This document shows, piece after piece, positions 26,344 to 35,552 of a stretch of DNA of 64,000 nucleotides. A program made the translations under genes and the position numbers. Under the pieces are notes generated by a model. It worked only from the letters and a program-made list of their open reading frames with translations. It did no database searches and was not told the origin of the DNA. The stretch is from assembly GCA_945949085.1 (NCBI GenBank), contig CAMFDJ010000003.1:62001-126000 (forward strand), read 5' to 3'. The DNA comes from an uncultured Lachnospiraceae bacterium (lineage in GTDB: Bacteria > Bacillota > Clostridia > Lachnospirales > Lachnospiraceae). Position 1 is the first letter of the stretch; each line of letters begins with the position of its first letter.

Positions 26344-27126
26344 TTAGTCCTTCCACTTCTTCCATGGTGCCTGGTCAGCAAGCCAGAGCTGGTCAAGCAT
26401 ATCTTTCTCGCGCTTGGTATCCATGCACTGCCAGAATCCGGTATGGGCATAGGACATGAGCTGCCCCTGATCAGCCAGCTTTACCATAGTATCCCTCTCC
26501 AGAATCGTGTCATCACCGTCGATCATATCAAACACCTGCGGCTCAAGCACCATATAGCCCGCATTGATCGGTGCACTGTCACTTGCATTCTTTTCACGGA
26601 AGGAACGCACCGCATTGTCTCCTCCGATATCCAGAATCCCTTTCTCCTGCCTGAGTCTGACCGCAGTCAGTGTCGCGAGCTTTCCGTGACTTACATGGAA
26701 CTGCACGAGTTTATTGATATCGACATCGCAGACGCCGTCACCATAGGTTAACATAAATCTCTCATCACCCACATATTCCTGAATACGCTTGACACGACCG
26801 CCTGTCATGGTATGCAATCCCGTATCAACGACTGTCACCCTCCACGGCTCGGTGTGCATATTATGCATAATCATTTCATTGCCGCCCTTGGAAAAATCAA
26901 AGGTGATATCCGAGGTGCGCAGATAGTAATCAGCAAACCACTCTTTCACCATATGCTGCTTATATCCCGCACAGATGACAAATTCATGAAAGCCATAGTA
27001 GGAATAGCTTTTCATAATATGCCATAAGATTGGCTTATCTCCTATTTCGATCATCGGTTTTGGTTTATAACTGGATTCCTCTGAAAATCTGGTGCCGAAT
27101 CCACCGGCTAAGATGACTACCTTCAT
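26344..27126 (-). CDS. rfbF: Glucose-1-phosphate cytidylyltransferase
   Basis: 260 aa, full length. The nucleotidyltransferase signature LAGGFGTRFSEES is followed by KPKPMIEIGDKPI. YGDGVCDVD is the metal-binding DG motif, and FWQCMDTKREKD near the end is typical of RfbF. It makes CDP-glucose from CTP and glucose-1-phosphate, the first committed step to CDP-dideoxysugars. rfbH and rfbG follow upstream on the same strand in the order rfbG-rfbH-rfbF. Confidence 0.95.
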   Translation of the reverse strand: MKVVILAGGFGTRFSEESSYKPKPMIEIGDKPILWHIMKSYSYYGFHEFVICAGYKQHMVKEWFADYYLRTSDITFDFSKGGNEMIMHNMHTEPWRVTVVDTGLHTMTGGRVKRIQEYVGDERFMLTYGDGVCDVDINKLVQFHVSHGKLATLTAVRLRQEKGILDIGGDNAVRSFREKNASDSAPINAGYMVLEPQVFDMIDGDDTILERDTMVKLADQGQLMSYAHTGFWQCMDTKREKDMLDQLWLADQAPWKKWKD

Positions 27127-27314
27127 ATCTGTTTCTCCCGTTCCTTTTCCCTATACACACTTTTATTCTTGTTCTCTTATATTTCCTTTGTGTTCTAACA
27201 TATTCTAACAATATCTTCGCTTCTATGTTTTGTTTGACACTTATTCTCACATACTGATCTGACGCATGTTAGAGCACACCGTAGTATCACATCGCGTACA
27301 CACCAATCTCTGGC

Positions 27315-28658
27315 TCACGACCTGCCCACCGCCTCATGCAAAAGTGTAAGCATTCTGTCCAGCTTCTCCTTTGTCATGCCCGGATAGGTACCGATCCAGA
27401 AAGTATGCTCCATGATATAGTCTGTATTGGCAAGATCTCCGACTGTGCGAAAGCCCTTTCCTTCCTCCCGCATCTGATCAAAACAAGGGTGTTTTGTGAG
27501 GTTCCCCGCAAAGAGCATTCTCGTCTGCACACCGTGATTCTCAAGGTAAGATACCACCTTTTTGCGCTCCACGCCTTCTTTACAGGTTAACATAAATCCG
27601 AACCAGGAGGGATCCGCATGCTCACACGCCTCCGGCAGAATAAAGTAATCCGTAAGACCCGCCATTCCCTCTTTCAGATAGGTGAAGTTCTCCTTTCTCC
27701 TGCTGACAAAGGATGGAAACTTTGCAAGCTGCGCACAGCCGACGGCAGCCTGCATATCAGTTGCTTTCAAATTATATCCAAAGTGTGAATACACATATTT
27801 GTGATCGTATCCCTGTGGAAGCAGTCCGTACTGTCCGTCATAACGGTGTCCGCACTTATTATCCTGTCCGGATTCGCAGCTGCAGTCGCGTCCCCAGTCG
27901 CGCATGGAGCGAATGATCTTATGTAAGAGAGGCTGATCAGTATAGACAGCGCCCCCCTCTCCCATTGTCATATGGTGCGGCGGATAAAAGCTTGATGTGC
28001 CGATATCACCAATGGTTCCTGTCTTTCTCACCTGTCCGTCTATTTCATAGGTACTGCCAAGCGCATCGCAGTTATCCTCGATGAGCCAGAGTCCATGTCT
28101 GTCACAAAATGCCTTCACAGCGCCAAGGTCAAAGGGATTTCCCAGTGTATGAGCCAGCATGACAACCTTTGTCTTCTCAGAAAGTGCTGCCTCAAGCTGT
28201 GACACATCAATATTGTACTGTGGGATGGTCACATCCACGAACACCGGCACAACACCGTATTGGATGGCCGGTGTCACGGTCGTCGGAAAGCCTGCAGCCA
28301 CAGTGATCATCTCATCTCCGGGTCTTACCTGCCGCTCTCCCAGCAAAGGACTGGTCAGTGTCATAAATGCCAGCAGATTGGCACTGGAACCGGAATTGAC
28401 AAGGCTGCAATACCTGACACCCAGATACGCTGCCATTTCTTTTTCAAACTGCCTGGTATATCTGCCGCTGGTCAGCCAGAATTCCAGGCTACTATCCACC
28501 AGATTACACATTTCCTGCTCATCATAGACGCGTGAGGCATAAGGAATTCTGTCTCCCTCATGATATTCCTGCTTTGGCTTATGATATTTCTTGTAATACG
28601 CTGTGACAGCCTGCAGTATTTCCTCTCTTGCCTGCTGCTCTGTCTTTTCCTCAAACAT
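27315..28658 (-). CDS. rfbH: CDP-4-keto-6-deoxy-D-glucose 3-dehydrase (E1)
   Basis: 447 aa, a PMP-dependent enzyme of the aminotransferase fold. The usual PLP lysine is replaced by His (SFYPPHHMTMGEGG), the hallmark of E1 dehydrases. The iron-sulfur ligands are visible: Cys in EDNC, then 61 residues later C-S-C and, seven residues on, another Cys (DCSCESGQDNKC), i.e. C-x-C-x7-C. It removes the 3-OH of CDP-4-keto-6-deoxyglucose together with an E3 reductase, which is not in this window. Confidence 0.95.
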   Translation of the reverse strand: MFEEKTEQQAREEILQAVTAYYKKYHKPKQEYHEGDRIPYASRVYDEQEMCNLVDSSLEFWLTSGRYTRQFEKEMAAYLGVRYCSLVNSGSSANLLAFMTLTSPLLGERQVRPGDEMITVAAGFPTTVTPAIQYGVVPVFVDVTIPQYNIDVSQLEAALSEKTKVVMLAHTLGNPFDLGAVKAFCDRHGLWLIEDNCDALGSTYEIDGQVRKTGTIGDIGTSSFYPPHHMTMGEGGAVYTDQPLLHKIIRSMRDWGRDCSCESGQDNKCGHRYDGQYGLLPQGYDHKYVYSHFGYNLKATDMQAAVGCAQLAKFPSFVSRRKENFTYLKEGMAGLTDYFILPEACEHADPSWFGFMLTCKEGVERKKVVSYLENHGVQTRMLFAGNLTKHPCFDQMREEGKGFRTVGDLANTDYIMEHTFWIGTYPGMTKEKLDRMLTLLHEAVGRS

Positions 28659-28678
28659 ATAAAATCCTCTCTTAACTT

Positions 28679-28728
28679 TTATTGTCCTTTATCGTTCTTT
28701 ATTGTCCCTTATCGTTCTTTATCGTCAA
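28679..28728. repeat. 10-bp/20-bp tandem repeat between rfbH and rfbG
   Basis: TTATTGTCCT TTATCGTTCT alternates for about 2.5 units of 20 bp (28679-28728), running into the last codons of rfbG. It leaves the intergenic space made almost wholly of repeat. Confidence 0.8.
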
Positions 28729-29861
28729 GCCTTCAGATATTCTGCAATCTGCTCTTCCATCACAGCAGCCACATCCGCTCCTGTCATTCTGGCATACTCC
28801 CACTCCACGATCTTTTCCATGACCTGCTGTATATGCCAGCGCGGCTCCCATCCAAAGGTGTGTTTCAGCTTTGTACAATCCAGTTTTAAGAAATTCGCTT
28901 CATGCGGACCGTTGTCACTGCGATCCGTCCAGTTTGCCCTGTAATTCCCATGAGATGCAAAGTGATCCTGTCCGTAATACTGCTCCGGATTTTGATTGGT
29001 ATCTGTCCCTTTTTGGTTTACATAATTATTGTAGGAGTCACAGAACAATGTCACGAGTTCACCTGTATTCAGACAATCGATATCGTCCGGTCCGACATTA
29101 TAACTTCCTGCAAGCGTCGGATCTTCATATTGCCTTTGACAGATCATCAGATAGGCCATGACCGGCTCGAGCACATGCTGATATGGCCGGATCGAATGTG
29201 GATTACGCACGATAATCTCCTGCCCGGCTTCCACTGCTCTGATACAATCCGGAAGAATGCGATCCCTGGCAAAATCACCACCGCCGATGACATTACCCGC
29301 TCTTGCCGTTGAGACGGCGACCTGCTGATCCCGCAAGAAAGCATCCAGATAGCTTGCCGTCACAAGCTCAGAACATGCCTTGGAATTAGAATACGGATCA
29401 TATCCGCCGAGACGTTCTTCCTCTCTATATCCGGTCATCCGCTCCTCATTGTGATACACCTTGTCTGTGGTCACATTCAAAAACGATCTGACGCAGTCGG
29501 AAAGTCTGACACACTCCAAAATATTGGCGGTTCCCATGACATTCGTCTCATATGTATATAGCGGGTTTACATAAGATTCCCTCACAATCGGCTGTGCCGC
29601 CATATGGATCACAATCTCAGGCTGTACTTCATCAAATACCTGCTTTAAATATGCAAAATCTCTGACGTCACCACGGACAGAGCGCACCTTCTCATTTAGT
29701 TTACATAATTCAAACAATGCCGGTTCTGTCGGCGGCTCCAGTGCATATCCGGTCACGATTGCACCTGCCCCGGCAAGCACCTGACACATCCATGAGCCTT
29801 TAAAACCTGTATGCCCGGTGATAAAAACCTTTTTTCCCTGATAAAATTGCAGATCAAACAT
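28725..29861 (-). CDS. rfbG: CDP-glucose 4,6-dehydratase
   Basis: 378 aa from ATG 29861, where FDLQFYQGKKVFITGHTG begins as usual for this family; a further 12 codons upstream are open. Extended SDR: GHTGFKGSW (NAD binding), TTDKVYHN and YSNSKAC (Y-x3-K). It converts CDP-glucose to CDP-4-keto-6-deoxyglucose. The start codon overlaps the stop of a small, apparently frameshifted ORF upstream, so the two were probably cotranscribed. Confidence 0.95.
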   Translation of the reverse strand: MFDLQFYQGKKVFITGHTGFKGSWMCQVLAGAGAIVTGYALEPPTEPALFELCKLNEKVRSVRGDVRDFAYLKQVFDEVQPEIVIHMAAQPIVRESYVNPLYTYETNVMGTANILECVRLSDCVRSFLNVTTDKVYHNEERMTGYREEERLGGYDPYSNSKACSELVTASYLDAFLRDQQVAVSTARAGNVIGGGDFARDRILPDCIRAVEAGQEIIVRNPHSIRPYQHVLEPVMAYLMICQRQYEDPTLAGSYNVGPDDIDCLNTGELVTLFCDSYNNYVNQKGTDTNQNPEQYYGQDHFASHGNYRANWTDRSDNGPHEANFLKLDCTKLKHTFGWEPRWHIQQVMEKIVEWEYARMTGADVAAVMEEQIAEYLKA

Positions 29862-29993
29862 CTGTTTTACTTTCCTCTCTCGGCTTCGCATCGACAATTC
29901 TTCTGATCAGTTCCAGAATTTCGTGTTCGCTATGCCCTTTCTCATCACACCACTCGATTACTTCTTTGATTTCCTTTTATCCATTTCGTCCAT
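29854..29993 (-). pseudogene. Small frameshifted ORF upstream of rfbG (about 46 aa)
   Basis: On the minus strand ATG 29993 (GAGGG upstream) reads MDEMDKRKSKK and stops. A run of four A (complement of 29975-29978) with one base added would continue into EIKEVIEWCDEKGHSEHEI, then LELIRRIVDAKPREESKTDV, with the stop overlapping the rfbG ATG (ATGTTTGA). The second half has a clean amphipathic helix pattern and no stops. Either a real one-base loss in a homopolymer or a sequencing error. Too short to show up as one open frame. Confidence 0.5.
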
Positions 29994-30051
29994 AATATAT
30001 ACCCTCATTTCCACTAACAGTATACCGCATCTACCCTGTTTTCTGCAATTG

Positions 30052-30870
30052 TTATATTGCCGAACTCTGAGGCGCTTTGATTCCAATCACACAGACCGGT
30101 TTTGATTGTTTTCCCTTCCGGCTGTTATAAGAAACCATAGCTTCCATCAAGTTTTCGTATTGCTTCAAATGATACTGTTTTGCCGCATTTCCCTGCAAAT
30201 CAGCAGTATAGTCATTATGTACCACAAATGTTTCTCTTGCGCTTTCAGCCTTTTTCGTTTTTGTAATACACATGGTATGAAGTCCTTCGCCCGGATGTCC
30301 CGCATGATTCCACGCGGCAAAGAGAAAGCAGTCATATTGTTTCGACAGCTTTGCGAGCTTCGCGGATTCTTTTATCTGACCTGACGATGCAACCCACTTC
30401 TTTTCTGCAAAAATCACTTTCACGTCATATCCTTCCTTCTTTAAAAATCGGCATATGGAAGGCAAAGAAGTGCCAAAATTCCCATGTAGCATCGCACCGC
30501 GTCTCTCAAATTGCATGAGCAGTTTTGGAAAATCCAATCCGCTTTTCCCAAGCGCATGCATTACGTTATACAGTGCAATAATCTCACAGGCATTTCCCGC
30601 CGCCTGCAGACTGCCATCCGCATTTTGATAGTGCTTCATATATCTCTCGGTAAGGAATCCTGCCTTCTTCCCATACACCATGTCAGTCATCAGATTTTGC
30701 CGTTCAATGAAGCATTGCTCCTTGTACCTTTCCATATATCTTTCCCTGTGGTGTTTCCATGCTGCCTCATTTTGCACCCGATGCGCTTTTGCGCTGTCAT
30801 TTCGAAGTGTATGGAAAAGCGTGAGCACTTCCATCCCCCAAAATAGCAAAAAGTTTATGATACCCGTCAT
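30052..30870 (-). CDS. Putative membrane-anchored C39-like cysteine peptidase-fold protein
   Basis: 272 aa. A hydrophobic N-terminal segment (about 3-20) may anchor it. The body carries a Cys in GNACEIIALYNVMHALG (about residue 93), a His in GLHTMCI (about 198) and VHND (about 216). That is the order and spacing of C39-like papain-fold peptidases (Cys-His-Asp/Asn). The exact family is not certain and no substrate can be named. AGAGG lies 9 bp before the start. It stands between rfbG and dprA on the same strand. Confidence 0.55.
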   Translation of the reverse strand: MTGIINFLLFWGMEVLTLFHTLRNDSAKAHRVQNEAAWKHHRERYMERYKEQCFIERQNLMTDMVYGKKAGFLTERYMKHYQNADGSLQAAGNACEIIALYNVMHALGKSGLDFPKLLMQFERRGAMLHGNFGTSLPSICRFLKKEGYDVKVIFAEKKWVASSGQIKESAKLAKLSKQYDCFLFAAWNHAGHPGEGLHTMCITKTKKAESARETFVVHNDYTADLQGNAAKQYHLKQYENLMEAMVSYNSRKGKQSKPVCVIGIKAPQSSAI

Positions 30871-30892
30871 ATCTCTCGTCCTCTGATCTTCC

Positions 30893-30930
30893 TATTTCTC
30901 TATTTCTCTATTTCTCTATTTCTCTATTTT
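30893..30930. repeat. 8-bp tandem repeat (TATTTCTC)n
   Basis: Four full copies of TATTTCTC (30893-30924) plus a degenerate fifth, 23 bp upstream of the C39-like gene and in its probable leader or promoter. Such a tract could change length by slippage. Confidence 0.85.
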
Positions 30931-30948
30931 CAAATTATATCACAAAAA

Positions 30949-32433
30949 TCACTCTATGCAGGTAGTCTGGTACTTCTTCTCATATCGCCCTCCCACCTCC
31001 AAAAGCTGCCCTGTCAGTTCCATACAGAGCAACTTATTTTGCAGCTGTGACAGGGATATCTCTGTCTGTAGGCAAATCGATTCATATATCTCCTGAACTG
31101 ATTTCGGGTGTATATCAAGTGCCTGCAAAATGACTTTCTCCATCCCCGTACTGTCATTCTCTCTTAACACATTTTTCTTATCCGGCACACCGGCTTCTCC
31201 TGCTGTGTCATATTCTGACGTCTCATCTGCTCCTTGCGCATCAGGTTCTCCTTGCAAACCACTTTCTCCGAATGTATCACTTTCTGCTGAAGCCTCATTT
31301 TTCCCTGTCCATTTTGCTTCTTCTGATGCAAAATGCCCGTCGTGCCGTAATTCCTTCCCACTCTTGGTTTTCAGAGTGATGTTATGTAAACTTTCATCTC
31401 GAATCATCAGTAGTGTCTCCACCGGATCTGCCACAATCTGTGCTCCCTGTATGATCAGCCTGTTGCAGCCCTCGCTCATCGGGTCAGTCAGTCGCCCCGG
31501 TACCGCATAGATATCCCTTCCCTGCTCAAGAGCCATATCCACAGTGATCAGCGTTCCGCTTCTCTTCTTTGCTTCCACCACCACAACCGCATCCGATAAT
31601 CCGGATATGATTCTGTTGCGCGGCGGGAAATTTTGTGCAACCGGCAGAGTCCCCGGCGCATATTCACTCACAATACGTCCCATCTCCAGTATACCGTCAT
31701 AGATTTTTCTGTTCTGACTCGGATAGCAGATATCCACACCACATCCCAGGACAGCCGTCACCTCTCCCCCTGCAAGTCTGGCTGCATTCTGCGCAATGCC
31801 GTCAATACCGCTTGCCAGACCGCTGACCACGCTCATGCCAAGCTCAGCAGCAGCTTGTCCCATCTGATGTGCCACATATCTGCCATACTCGGAGCACATC
31901 CTTGCACCAATGATTGCCACAACTGCAGGCACCCCTGCCTGACTAGTCTGGTCTGCCTGATTAGTCTGGTCTGCCTGATCAGGCTGCACTGTCTGAAAAG
32001 GTTTGCCCTTCACATAAATGGCATATGGCGAATCCGGAATCTCTCGTAGTTTTTGCGGAAAGTTTGCTCTATGTTGGTTAACATAATGTATATTATCTTG
32101 TATCATCTTTTCATACAGACACTCCGGAGAGTTTTGCCCCCTCGCTTCCACGATTGCCTCACAGTCCCTCTGTATTGTTTTCTCTCCAAAACCTCTCATA
32201 TGAGGCAGATCATATTCTTGATTCGTCTGATCCTTTTGGTCTATCTCCACATTCTTACCTGTATACCGGTACGCCTCTGTGATGAGCCGGCAAAGCGATT
32301 CCTCTCCGGTCAGATAGAAATCTCTCCAATCCATTCCCAGCATGCAAAATCGTTTCATCTTCTGCCTTCCAATCCCCGGCACCTGATTCAGCCAAGCTTC
32401 ATAAATATTCCATTCATAACATGTGTTACTCAT
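30949..32433 (-). CDS. dprA: DNA-processing protein DprA
   Basis: 494 aa, longer than the usual 360-400. The Rossmann-like core shows IGARMCSEYGR, VVSGLASGIDGIAQ, AVLGCGVDICYP and EYAPGT. DprA loads RecA on incoming single strands during transformation. The C-terminal 60 residues are a winged helix (DIHPKSVQEIYESI). Extra length comes from a Gln/Asp/Thr-rich tandem insert (QPDQADQTNQADQT) before the core and a charged segment of about 60 residues between core and winged helix. It lies next to comM, another transformation gene. Confidence 0.95.
   Translation of the reverse strand: MSNTCYEWNIYEAWLNQVPGIGRQKMKRFCMLGMDWRDFYLTGEESLCRLITEAYRYTGKNVEIDQKDQTNQEYDLPHMRGFGEKTIQRDCEAIVEARGQNSPECLYEKMIQDNIHYVNQHRANFPQKLREIPDSPYAIYVKGKPFQTVQPDQADQTNQADQTSQAGVPAVVAIIGARMCSEYGRYVAHQMGQAAAELGMSVVSGLASGIDGIAQNAARLAGGEVTAVLGCGVDICYPSQNRKIYDGILEMGRIVSEYAPGTLPVAQNFPPRNRIISGLSDAVVVVEAKKRSGTLITVDMALEQGRDIYAVPGRLTDPMSEGCNRLIIQGAQIVADPVETLLMIRDESLHNITLKTKSGKELRHDGHFASEEAKWTGKNEASAESDTFGESGLQGEPDAQGADETSEYDTAGEAGVPDKKNVLRENDSTGMEKVILQALDIHPKSVQEIYESICLQTEISLSQLQNKLLCMELTGQLLEVGGRYEKKYQTTCIE
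31937..31990 (-). repeat. 18-bp in-frame repeat inside dprA
   Basis: Three units of GCCTGACTAGTCTGGTCT type begin at 31937, 31955 and 31973. They encode the QADQTN-like hexapeptide repeat just before the DprA core. Confidence 0.85.
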
Positions 32434-32459
32434 ATTCTTACATATACCTCCAGCACTAC

Positions 32460-34322
32460 TTATTCTGTTATCTTCTTTCGCGAAAGCCTCTCCAGTCCCT
32501 TATTCAGCATGATTGCCTCGCTGATATGCATCTGTGAGACCATTTCTGCACCTTCCAGGTCAGCAATGGTTCTTGCCACCTTTTTGATGCGGTTTAGAGA
32601 ACGGACACTGAGCTCCATTTTTTCAAAAAATCTCTGTAAAAACAATTGTGCCTCTTCCGTCAGACTGCAATATTTCTTAATTTCTTCCCCGGAAAGTGCA
32701 TGATTATACTTCCCTTGCCTTTTGAGCTGCCGCCCAATGGCATCACATACCTTCTGCTTCATATGTGCAGAGTCCATTTCCTGTTTTTCCTGTCCGTGGA
32801 TTTGATCCCACTTCATCCTCCCTACTTCTACGCTCAGATCAATTCGATCCAGCAGTGGACCGGAGATTGCATGCAAATACCGCTCAATTTCAAACGGCCG
32901 ACAATTGCATTTGTTTCGATCAGGATAAAAACCGCACGGGCAGGGGTTCATGGCTGCCACCAGCATAAAATCAGCAGCATAATCACAGGTATAAAACATT
33001 CTGGAAATCTGTACCTTCTTTTCCTCTAAAGGTTGTCTAAGCAAATCCAGTTTGGTTCTTCCGAATTCCGGAAGCTCGTCCAAAAATAAAACCCCCTTAT
33101 GTGCCAATGTGATGATCCCCGGTCTGGGCATACTGCCACCACCGATGAGTGCCGTATCAGTCACAGTATGATGCGGACTTAAAAACGGCCGTTTCGTAAC
33201 AAGCGATGTTTTATGATCGAGCAACCCTGCCACACTATAGATTTTTGTCAGCTCCAGACACTCTTCATAACACATGTTTGGCATAATGGTGGGAATACGC
33301 TGTGCAATCATGGATTTGCCGCTCCCGGGTGGTCCAAATAACAGTAGGTTGTGAAAGCCCGCAGCCGCGATCATCGCAGCTCGCTTTGCATGCTCCTGTC
33401 CATAGACCTGACCAAAATCCGGCATACAGGCATCCTCAGAATATGGCATCTCACTCGGTAACTGTATCTCGCTTATTCCCAAGCTATCGTTTTGTATATC
33501 CTTTCCATCTATGACACATATGTCATAATCCTCTCTGTCACGAAGTATGCCGCTATGCAGATTTGACCTGTTGTTATTCTGTCCTTTTGTAAAATCACAC
33601 ATTTGTCTCATAACGTCACAATATGACACAAACGCCTCCTGCAGATTCTTTACTGCATAAATCCGCATCCCCTTTACATTGGATGCTTCAAGCCTATTGT
33701 CATAGGGAATAATACAGTTTGTTATTTTTTCTTCTGCCGCCTTTAAAAGAACAGGCAATATTCCTCTTACGCTCTTTACCTCGCCGTTGAGTCCGAGTTC
33801 TCCAAGTACAATTACATTTGCTACTTTACTCTTTTCATAACGCAAGCTATCATACTCTTGTTTCTGTTCTTCTGTATGGTTCTGTCCTTCTGCGGCATTC
33901 TTCTCTTGTTCCTCTCTTTCTTCCTCTCTTTTTTTCTTTCTTTGTTCCTGTTTTTCTTCTTGACTTACTACCTGTCTCTGCCCAGCTTCTTCCGATATCA
34001 CTTGTTCTCTTTTTGTTCCCTGCGCTGCCTCCTTTTCCTCCAATAGAGAAGCGCCGAGTATCCCCAGTGCTACCGGCAGATCAAAAGCGCTACCGTCTTT
34101 TCTGATATCCGCTGGTGATAAACTGACCGTGATTCTCTTGACAGGTATTTCATAACCACTGTTTTTTATACCCACACGCACGCGTTCCTTCGTTTCCTTG
34201 ACTTCACTGGCGAGGCAGCCGACCATTTCCATACAGGGAATACCATTTGATACATCAACCTCCACCTGCACCAAAAAACTTTCCATCCCATGAAATGCCC
34301 CGGATAATATTGCATGATACAT
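32460..34322 (-). CDS. comM: YifB/ComM-family Mg-chelatase-like AAA+ ATPase
   Basis: 620 aa from ATG 34322 (GGAGG 7 bp upstream). The N-terminal Lon-protease-like domain (MYHAILSGAFHGMESFLVQV), Mg-chelatase AAA+ domain (Walker A GPPGSGKS, MNPCPCGF) and the C-terminal lid domain are in the usual order. ComM is the branch-migration helicase used in natural transformation. An insert of about 70 residues rich in Glu, Gln and Lys (about 98-167) breaks the N-terminal domain and is absent in typical members (about 510 aa). dprA follows 26 bp downstream. Confidence 0.93.
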   Translation of the reverse strand: MYHAILSGAFHGMESFLVQVEVDVSNGIPCMEMVGCLASEVKETKERVRVGIKNSGYEIPVKRITVSLSPADIRKDGSAFDLPVALGILGASLLEEKEAAQGTKREQVISEEAGQRQVVSQEEKQEQRKKKREEEREEQEKNAAEGQNHTEEQKQEYDSLRYEKSKVANVIVLGELGLNGEVKSVRGILPVLLKAAEEKITNCIIPYDNRLEASNVKGMRIYAVKNLQEAFVSYCDVMRQMCDFTKGQNNNRSNLHSGILRDREDYDICVIDGKDIQNDSLGISEIQLPSEMPYSEDACMPDFGQVYGQEHAKRAAMIAAAGFHNLLLFGPPGSGKSMIAQRIPTIMPNMCYEECLELTKIYSVAGLLDHKTSLVTKRPFLSPHHTVTDTALIGGGSMPRPGIITLAHKGVLFLDELPEFGRTKLDLLRQPLEEKKVQISRMFYTCDYAADFMLVAAMNPCPCGFYPDRNKCNCRPFEIERYLHAISGPLLDRIDLSVEVGRMKWDQIHGQEKQEMDSAHMKQKVCDAIGRQLKRQGKYNHALSGEEIKKYCSLTEEAQLFLQRFFEKMELSVRSLNRIKKVARTIADLEGAEMVSQMHISEAIMLNKGLERLSRKKITE

Positions 34323-34517
34323 ATTTACTCCTCCAATTTTATGCAATTGCCTAATAGTAAGTGGCAGATGCCTTTTTTGCCACTTACTTTTTATCCTTTA
34401 TTTTTTACTTCCTTTTTGTTTGAAAAATAATCGATATGATAAGACAAAAATATAAATATGATTTAAGATTTTTGAGTTGATTTCAGATATTATATGAATG
34501 ATGTTTTCCAGGAAAGA

Positions 34518-35453
34518 TCAGTAGTATTTCTTTACCTGCGCCTGCGTCACATTCTGATAAATCTCGTTTTTTATGACCGCCTGATACAACTGCTGAAAGT
34601 CAGTCATAAAAGGCTTTAAGGAGGCAACCAGCGCACTAAGCCCCTTCTCCATTCCTTTCTCCATTCCTTTCTTCATTCCTTTCTCCATTCCTTTCTCCAT
34701 TCCTTCTTTCCTTCCCCTTTCTATTCCCTTTTTTTCGATTTCATCGGCGATATAGCACATATAGATTTCCTCTCCTTTCGCAATTTTCTCTTTTATCTTT
34801 TCCGTATAAGCCTGTTCATATCTCTTATCCCTTGAGAATATTGATATGAATTGCAGTACTTCCTCCACATGCCTGATTGGAGTCCGGTCATCATACAATG
34901 TTGTATTACGATTTAATCTTTTGTCCTTAAAAAATCGCGCTATAATACGAAAATCGCTGGTAAAACGATCAATGACTTCGTCCTCCAAAAAAGCAATGTC
35001 ATAGACTTTTATTTTGTAATTCTGCACATATTTTTTCAGCTCCGCAGGAATGTTCATCATTCCAAACAGACTCTTCGGTTTGTTCCATCTCCGGTCACTG
35101 AAATTAAGTACAATTGTGATCACCGGTCTGATCGGCTGTTTCTGTTGCAACATTCTTCTATATTCTGAATAGTCATATCCCATAATGCGCACCGTCATTG
35201 CAGCATCTATCGTAACCTGATTTTCCGTTCCGAGAGATACGATACTCAGACAGTTCTCCATATAACACTTCAGGATATCCCTTTGCTGACCGGCAAGCCG
35301 ACCGCTTGCTGCCTTATAGATGGATTCCGTCGGTCCATCCCGCAGATTCTCCTCTGCCAGATATTCCTTATGGAACACCAATGTGTTATATATATCTGCA
35401 AAGACATCGTTGTAATCTTCAAGGATTTTTCCAATCTTATCTTTTTCTTGCAT
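34518..35453 (-). CDS. PD-(D/E)XK nuclease family transposase-like (Rpn-type) protein
   Basis: 311 aa. The first 200 residues match the PDDEXK_2/Rpn-like group (YNDVFADIYNTLVF, ILKCYMENCLSIVSLGTENQ, RPVITIVLNFSDRRWNKPKSL, VYDIAFLEDE). Catalytic residues are only partly recognisable. A tail follows: a charged helix, then five tetrapeptide units (MEKG/MKKG) and a conserved end ASLKPFMTDFQQLYQ. Rpn proteins are nuclease toxins or anti-phage proteins; in E. coli a small protein made from the 3' end of the same gene inhibits the full protein. A separate copy of this tail lies upstream at 35553-35951. Confidence 0.8.
   Translation of the reverse strand: MQEKDKIGKILEDYNDVFADIYNTLVFHKEYLAEENLRDGPTESIYKAASGRLAGQQRDILKCYMENCLSIVSLGTENQVTIDAAMTVRIMGYDYSEYRRMLQQKQPIRPVITIVLNFSDRRWNKPKSLFGMMNIPAELKKYVQNYKIKVYDIAFLEDEVIDRFTSDFRIIARFFKDKRLNRNTTLYDDRTPIRHVEEVLQFISIFSRDKRYEQAYTEKIKEKIAKGEEIYMCYIADEIEKKGIERGRKEGMEKGMEKGMKKGMEKGMEKGLSALVASLKPFMTDFQQLYQAVIKNEIYQNVTQAQVKKYY
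34641..34705 (-). repeat. 12-bp MEKG-coding tandem repeat, copy A
   Basis: Units of TTTCTCCATTCC encode MEKG on the minus strand; five units with one MKKG variant in the middle. Confidence 0.9.
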
Positions 35454-35552
35454 TCTTGATTCTGTTTTCTTCCAGACGGCGCATGTTCATATTAGCATAT
35501 AAAATATGTTATCGCAATACATAAAAAGCAGATCACATAATATTTCAATCTG

